Below, one piece after another: positions 59,572-64,000 of a stretch of DNA of 64,000 nucleotides. Source of the stretch: Bulleidia sp963645035 (lineage in GTDB: Bacteria; Bacillota_I; Bacilli_A; Erysipelotrichales; Erysipelotrichaceae); NCBI GenBank assembly GCA_963645035.1, contig CAVIQY010000002.1:3933-67932 (forward strand), in the 5' to 3' direction. The notes under the pieces were generated by a model. It ran no database searches. It saw only the letters and a program-made list of their open reading frames with translations, and was not told where the DNA came from. Numbering within the stretch: position 1 is the stretch's first letter; each line of letters opens with the position of its first letter. The translations under genes and the position numbers were made by a program.

Positions 59572-60728
59572 TTCAAGATTGTATAGCTTTATTTTTAGAA
59601 GGACTATTGTCCTTTTTCTCACCATGCGTATTACCACTAGTGCCTTTATATATAGGTTACCTAACGAGTGATTTAAAAGTAAATGAAAAACAATCGAAGT
59701 TACGTATTGAAACAATGATACGCACATTCTTCTTTGTATTAGGTATATCTACAGTTTTCTTTCTAGTAGGACTAGGATCTAGTGCTTTAAGAGTTTTTTT
59801 TACGAAACATTCCATTATCTTTACTTTAGTCGGTGGGTTCTTATTAATCCTATTTGGATTATTTTCGTTAGGAGTAATTGAGGTACCACTACTACAAAAA
59901 GAATATCGTTTGGTTTCATTTAAATCACAAAAAAATAAATATCTAAATGCATATTTGTTAGGATTCTTCTTTAGCTTTGCTTGGTCACCATGTATTGGTC
60001 CATTACTCGCATCTGCGTTAGTAAAAAGTGCTTCAGCTGCTACCGCAAGTATTGGTTGGCTTTATATTGGTGCATATACTTTAGGCTTTATCGTGGTATT
60101 TATCTTAGTAGGTTTATTTACAGAAGAAGTACTAGTGATATTAAAGAAACATAACAACATTGTTCGCTATACAAAGATAATTGGTGGTGTTGTCGTATTA
60201 GGCATGGGAATATACATGCTTTATACAGGATTTCAATCCATAGAAGCCTTAGAAAAATCATCAGATACAGTTATTAGCGAAACACAAAGTGATGAAAATT
60301 TAACAGATATAGAAAAGTATTCTTTTACCTTAAAAGATAGCGACGACAATGAAGTGACTTTATCTGATTATAAAGGTAAGACAGTCATCTTAAATTTCTT
60401 TGCGACATGGTGTACTTATTGTAAACAAGAATTACCAACACTCGAAGAAATACATCAAACAAGAGATGATGTAGTAGTACTCTTAGTCGCTGCACCTAAT
60501 GTTGGTAACGAAGGTGATCAAGAATATATAGAAAATTTCATGAAAGAAAATGGCTATACGATGACGGTTTTATATGATGAATCTTCACAAGTAGTGAATG
60601 CTTATAATGTGACAGGTTTACCAACATCCTTCTTTTTTAAGGAAGATGGAAACGTGTTAGGATATGCTCCAGGATACGTTGAAGAAAGTACTTTAAACGA
60701 AATCTTAGAACAATGCAAAAATAATTAA
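59568..60728 (+). CDS. CcdA-like membrane protein fused to a TlpA/thioredoxin domain
   Basis: The 386-residue protein has a CcdA/DsbD-beta membrane part (1-225, about six helices) with cysteines C20 in FFSPCVLPLVPLY and C142 in WSPCIGPLLAS, which carry reducing power across the membrane. A linker and an extracytoplasmic thioredoxin-fold domain follow, with WCTYC (C282, C285) and a cis-Pro region GLPTSFFF. Such proteins keep cysteines reduced outside the cell, for cytochrome, peroxide or lipoprotein partners. Here the partner is unknown. Its start overlaps uppP by 4 bp. Confidence 0.9.
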   Translation: MIQDCIALFLEGLLSFFSPCVLPLVPLYIGYLTSDLKVNEKQSKLRIETMIRTFFFVLGISTVFFLVGLGSSALRVFFTKHSIIFTLVGGFLLILFGLFSLGVIEVPLLQKEYRLVSFKSQKNKYLNAYLLGFFFSFAWSPCIGPLLASALVKSASAATASIGWLYIGAYTLGFIVVFILVGLFTEEVLVILKKHNNIVRYTKIIGGVVVLGMGIYMLYTGFQSIEALEKSSDTVISETQSDENLTDIEKYSFTLKDSDDNEVTLSDYKGKTVILNFFATWCTYCKQELPTLEEIHQTRDDVVVLLVAAPNVGNEGDQEYIENFMKENGYTMTVLYDESSQVVNAYNVTGLPTSFFFKEDGNVLGYAPGYVEESTLNEILEQCKNN

Positions 60729-60736
60729 AAATCATA

Positions 60737-60766
60737 TTGCATTAAGTTTATACACTGTAATATAAT
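60737..60766 (+). promoter_or_regulatory. Promoter of pyrG
   Basis: TTGCAT (60737-60742) and TATAAT (60761-60766) are spaced 18 bp apart, directly after the ccdA-like stop. Confidence 0.6.
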
Positions 60767-60780
60767 AACCAAGTCAAAAA

Positions 60781-60833
60781 GAGACAATAAAAAAAACGGC
60801 AAATTTTCCGTTTATTTAATTGTCTCATTTTTT
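60781..60833 (+). terminator. Attenuator-like hairpin in the pyrG leader
   Basis: GAGACAAT (60781-60788) pairs with ATTGTCTC (60819-60826), enclosing a second stem AAACGG/CCGTTT (60794-60813), and ends in a T tract. It lies between the promoter and pyrG, so transcription would stop unless it is bypassed. Confidence 0.7.
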
Positions 60834-60852
60834 GTTTGTAATGGAGGGTAAT

Positions 60853-62457
60853 ATGAAGTATATTTTCGTGACAGGTGGTGTAGTTTCAGGCTTAGGAAAA
60901 GGAATTACTGCCGCATCTTTAGGACGTTTATTAAAACAAAGAGGCTTAAAAGTTATTTCTCAAAAATTGGATCCATATATCAATGTTGATCCAGGTACAA
61001 TGTCTCCATATCAACATGGTGAAGTATTCGTTACAGATGATGGTGCAGAAACAGACTTAGACTTAGGACACTATGAACGTTTTATCGATGAAAATCTAAA
61101 CAAATTCTCAAACTTAACAACAGGAAAAGTGTATTGGAATGTTTTACAAAAAGAAAGACGTGGCGAGTATTTAGGTGAAACAGTACAAATCATTCCTCAT
61201 ATTACCAATGAAATAAAGCGTTTTATCTACTCAGTAGGTGAAAAAGCACAAGCTGATGTCGTTATTACTGAAATCGGTGGAACAGTAGGTGATATTGAAT
61301 CACAACCTTTCATCGAAGCAATGCGTCAAATTCGTATTGAAAATAATCATCATGATACATTCTTCATTCATGTAACATATGTACCTTATATTCCAGGTAG
61401 TGAAGAATATAAATCAAAACCAACACAGCACTCTGTAAAAGAATTACAAGTATCAGGTATTCGTCCTGATATCATCATTGCTAGATGTGATGGTCATTTA
61501 CCAGAAGATGTTAAGCGTAAGATTTCTTTATTCTGTAATGTAAAGAGCGATTGTGTTATTGAAAATACAACTGTATCTGATTTATACGAAGCTCCAATTA
61601 TGTTAGAAGAACAAAACTTCTCTAATATTGTTTGTAGAGAATTACAAATTGATGCGCCAACAATTGATTTAACAGAATGGAATGCAATGTTAGAAAGAGT
61701 ACATAACCGTAACAAACATGTTCGTGTAGCGTTAGTAGGTAAATATGTACGTTTACACGATGCTTATTTATCTGTTGTTGAATCATTAAGACATGGTGGA
61801 TATGAATGCGGTGCATATGTAGATATCAAATGGGTTGAATCTGAAGGTTTAACAAAAGATACTGTAGAAAAAGAATTCGCTGATGTAGATGCAATTATCG
61901 TTCCTGGTGGATTTGGTGATCGTGGTATTGAAGGAATGATTGAATCCGCAAGATACGCTAGAGAAAATAATGTACCTTACTTTGGTATTTGTTTAGGTAT
62001 GCAAATTGCCGCAATTGAATTTGCTAGAAATGTATTAGGTTATAGTGATGCAAACTCAAATGAATTTGATCAATTAAGTACACATAAAGTAATCGACTTT
62101 ATGGCAAACCAAAACGATACAATTGATAAGGGTGGAACAATGAGACTTGGTGCTTATCCTTGTGTAATCCAAAAAGGTTCTTTATTAGAAAAATGCTATG
62201 GTACAAATGAAATCTCTGAAAGACATCGTCATCGTTATGAATTTAATAATGACTACAGAGATGCATTCATTGAAAATGGTATGTTAATTTCTGGTACTTC
62301 TCCTGATACAAAACTTGTTGAAGCTATTGAAAATACAAAGAATGATTTCTTTATTGGTGTGCAATATCACCCTGAATTTAAGAGCCGTCCAAACCGTGCC
62401 CATCCTTTATTCAAAGGATTTGTTGAAGCAGGTTTAAAACGCGCAGAAAGAGATTAA
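60853..62457 (+). CDS. pyrG: CTP synthase
   Basis: Starting at ATG 60853 (GGAGGG upstream), the protein has 534 residues, as expected. The synthetase half has FVTGGVVSGLGKGI, KLDPYINVDPGTMSPYQHGEVFVT and TEIGGTVGDIESQPF. The glutaminase half has the GGFGDRG and FGICLGMQIAAIEF motifs with the catalytic Cys, and a final HPEFKS. It converts UTP to CTP with glutamine. The leader before the gene holds a terminator hairpin, so attenuation control is likely. guaA follows after five bases. Confidence 0.97.
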   Translation: MKYIFVTGGVVSGLGKGITAASLGRLLKQRGLKVISQKLDPYINVDPGTMSPYQHGEVFVTDDGAETDLDLGHYERFIDENLNKFSNLTTGKVYWNVLQKERRGEYLGETVQIIPHITNEIKRFIYSVGEKAQADVVITEIGGTVGDIESQPFIEAMRQIRIENNHHDTFFIHVTYVPYIPGSEEYKSKPTQHSVKELQVSGIRPDIIIARCDGHLPEDVKRKISLFCNVKSDCVIENTTVSDLYEAPIMLEEQNFSNIVCRELQIDAPTIDLTEWNAMLERVHNRNKHVRVALVGKYVRLHDAYLSVVESLRHGGYECGAYVDIKWVESEGLTKDTVEKEFADVDAIIVPGGFGDRGIEGMIESARYARENNVPYFGICLGMQIAAIEFARNVLGYSDANSNEFDQLSTHKVIDFMANQNDTIDKGGTMRLGAYPCVIQKGSLLEKCYGTNEISERHRHRYEFNNDYRDAFIENGMLISGTSPDTKLVEAIENTKNDFFIGVQYHPEFKSRPNRAHPLFKGFVEAGLKRAERD

Positions 62458-62462
62458 TCGTC

Positions 62463-64000
62463 ATGGCAGATAAGATTATTGTATTAGATTTTGGTAGTCA
62501 ATATAATCAATTGATTGCACGTAGAATCCGTGAATTCGGTGTATATAGTGAACTTCATTCAAATGAAATGAAGTTAGAAGATATCTTAGCCTTACAAGAT
62601 GTTAAGGGAATTGTATTTAGTGGTGGACCTAATAGTGTTTATGATGATGGAGCACCTAAATGTGATCCTAGAATCTTTGAGAGTGGTTTACCAATCTTAG
62701 GTATCTGTTATGGTATGCAAATGACACATTACATGAATGGTGGAAGTGTTAAAGCATGTGAAAAGAAAGAATATGGTAGAACAGAGATTAGTGTTGATTT
62801 AAGTTCACCTTTATTCAAAGATACACCAGAAAAACAAATTGTTTGGATGAGTCATGGGGATCAAGTTGATAAACTAGCTCCTGGATTTAAAGCTGTAGCT
62901 TCAAGTGAAACTTGTCCTTTTGCGGCTAGTGCAAATGATGAAAAGAAGATTTATACATTACAATTCCATCCAGAAGTAAGAAATAGTGAATATGGCTTAC
63001 AAATTCTAAAAAACTTCGTATTTGAAGTATGTAAAGCTGACGCAAATTGGTCAATGAAGAATTTCATCAATGACCAAATTGTTAAGATTAGAGAACAAGT
63101 AGGCGATGAAAAAGTATTACTCGCATTAAGTGGCGGTGTAGATAGTAGTGTAGTAGCTGCTTTATTACATAAGGCTATTGGTAATAACCTATACTGCATG
63201 TTTATTGATCATGGTTTACTTAGAAAAGGTGAAGCAGAATCAGTAGTAGAAATGTTTGGCAAGAACATGAACATCAATTTAACGAAAGTTGATGCACGTG
63301 AACGTTTCTTAACAAAGCTAGCTGGTGTGAGTGATCCAGAGAAAAAACGTAAGATTATTGGAAGTGAATTCATCTATACATTTGATGAAGAAGTACAAAA
63401 GCTTGTAACGTCAGAAAAGATTCATTGGTTAGCACAAGGCACACTATATACTGACGTAATTGAATCTGGCACAAAGACTGCTCAAACAATTAAGTCACAT
63501 CACAATGTTGGTGGTTTACCTAAAGATATGGATTTCAAGTTAATTGAACCATTAAATACTTTATTTAAAGATGAAGTACGTAAAGTAGGTACAGAACTTG
63601 GCTTACCAGAAGAAATGGTATGGCGTCAACCATTCCCAGGACCTGGTCTAGGAATTAGAGTATTAGGTGAAATTACAGAAGAAAAACTTGAAATCGTTAG
63701 AGAAAGTGATGCAATCTTAAGAGAAGAAATTGCAAAAGCAGGTTTACAAAGAGATATTTGGCAATACTTTACAGCATTAACAAATATGCGTTCAGTAGGT
63801 GTAATGGGTGATCAAAGAACATATGATTATGCTGTAGCAATTAGAGCAGTTACTTCTATTGATGGTATGACAGCTGATTGGGCACAAATACCATATGATG
63901 TACTATCTGTTATTTCTAGCAGAATTGTAAATGAAGTAAAACATGTTAACCGTGTTCTCTTAGATATTACTTCTAAGCCTCCTGGAACAATCGAGTTCGA
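62463..64000 (+). CDS. guaA: GMP synthase (glutamine-hydrolysing), 3' end cut by window
   Basis: The gene starts at ATG 62463 and is open to the window edge (512 full codons). The glutaminase domain has VFSGGPNSVYDDGAP, LGICYGMQM (catalytic Cys) and FHPEVRNSEYG. The ATP-PPase domain has LALSGGVDSSVVAALL, and the C-terminal dimerisation domain reads RQPFPGPGLGIRVLGE to SKPPGTIEF. Compared with the family (ending close to PGTIEWE), only the last residue and the stop seem to be missing. It makes GMP from XMP. It follows pyrG by five bases, pairing CTP and GMP synthesis in one transcript. Confidence 0.97.
   Translation, partial: MADKIIVLDFGSQYNQLIARRIREFGVYSELHSNEMKLEDILALQDVKGIVFSGGPNSVYDDGAPKCDPRIFESGLPILGICYGMQMTHYMNGGSVKACEKKEYGRTEISVDLSSPLFKDTPEKQIVWMSHGDQVDKLAPGFKAVASSETCPFAASANDEKKIYTLQFHPEVRNSEYGLQILKNFVFEVCKADANWSMKNFINDQIVKIREQVGDEKVLLALSGGVDSSVVAALLHKAIGNNLYCMFIDHGLLRKGEAESVVEMFGKNMNINLTKVDARERFLTKLAGVSDPEKKRKIIGSEFIYTFDEEVQKLVTSEKIHWLAQGTLYTDVIESGTKTAQTIKSHHNVGGLPKDMDFKLIEPLNTLFKDEVRKVGTELGLPEEMVWRQPFPGPGLGIRVLGEITEEKLEIVRESDAILREEIAKAGLQRDIWQYFTALTNMRSVGVMGDQRTYDYAVAIRAVTSIDGMTADWAQIPYDVLSVISSRIVNEVKHVNRVLLDITSKPPGTIEF

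Overview
The window looks like the chromosome of a low-GC, Gram-positive Bacillota. The evidence is AT-rich codon use, AGGAGG ribosome sites, a phenylalanine T-box, a SAM (S-box) riboswitch on metK, ComFA/ComFC, HU, MurNAc recycling and a lipoprotein-based ABC importer. Gene content and protein style suggest the Erysipelotrichia (oral or gut Erysipelotrichaceae-like), but that placement is inference. I saw no rRNA, tRNA, CRISPR array, prophage or intact insertion sequence.

Layout. 1-2.5 kb: the end of a 6-phospho-beta-glucosidase, a 24-bp repeat cluster, and a marR-MATE efflux operon with a double operator. 2.5-5.5 kb: metK with its riboswitch, then a hipBA toxin-antitoxin pair. 5.5-12.8 kb: AI-2E permease, PepF and a HAD protein, then T-box-pheST. 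12.8-19.5 kb, minus strand: a membrane diguanylate cyclase and two large beta-helix surface proteins, plus a third copy collapsed by an internal deletion. 19.5-22 kb: a metallo-beta-lactamase-fold protein, a PrsW-like membrane protease with a membrane partner, and a small ORF. 22-31 kb: comFA-comFC, then secA-prfB (with programmed frameshift)-a pseudouridine synthase/cell-wall hydrolase fusion-alkD-like. 31-34 kb, minus strand: a TrpXYZ-type ABC importer. 34-38.4 kb: iron alcohol dehydrogenase, cyclase-family protein, Fic protein with low-molecular-weight phosphatase, and a nudC broken by a 53-bp tandem duplication. 38.4-43 kb: a structured candidate RNA with a mini-ORF, then a MurNAc module (RpiR regulator, murQ, murP, mupG). 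43-56 kb: peptidases, exoA, an amidase, a HEPN-like/CBS protein, HU, adenosine deaminase, an LD-carboxypeptidase-like protein, a radical SAM enzyme, a Cof phosphatase and a CPBP protease. 56-64 kb: methyltransferase, glycogen phosphorylase, uppP-ccdA/tlpA, pyrG and guaA.

How it fits together. A recurring theme is the cell envelope: MurNAc-disaccharide recycling, an amidase, an LD-carboxypeptidase-like protein, UppP, surface beta-helix proteins, two kinds of intramembrane protease and an extracytoplasmic thioredoxin. The most unusual object is the 1080-residue protein at 27381-30623. It joins a cytoplasmic RluA-type pseudouridine synthase, through one transmembrane helix, to five Ig-like repeats and a phage-tail-lysozyme-like domain. 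RNA-level regulation is also prominent: S-box, T-box, RF2 frameshift, a pyrG leader hairpin, at least three candidate leaderless starts, and an unassigned structured RNA at about 38.4-38.7 kb.
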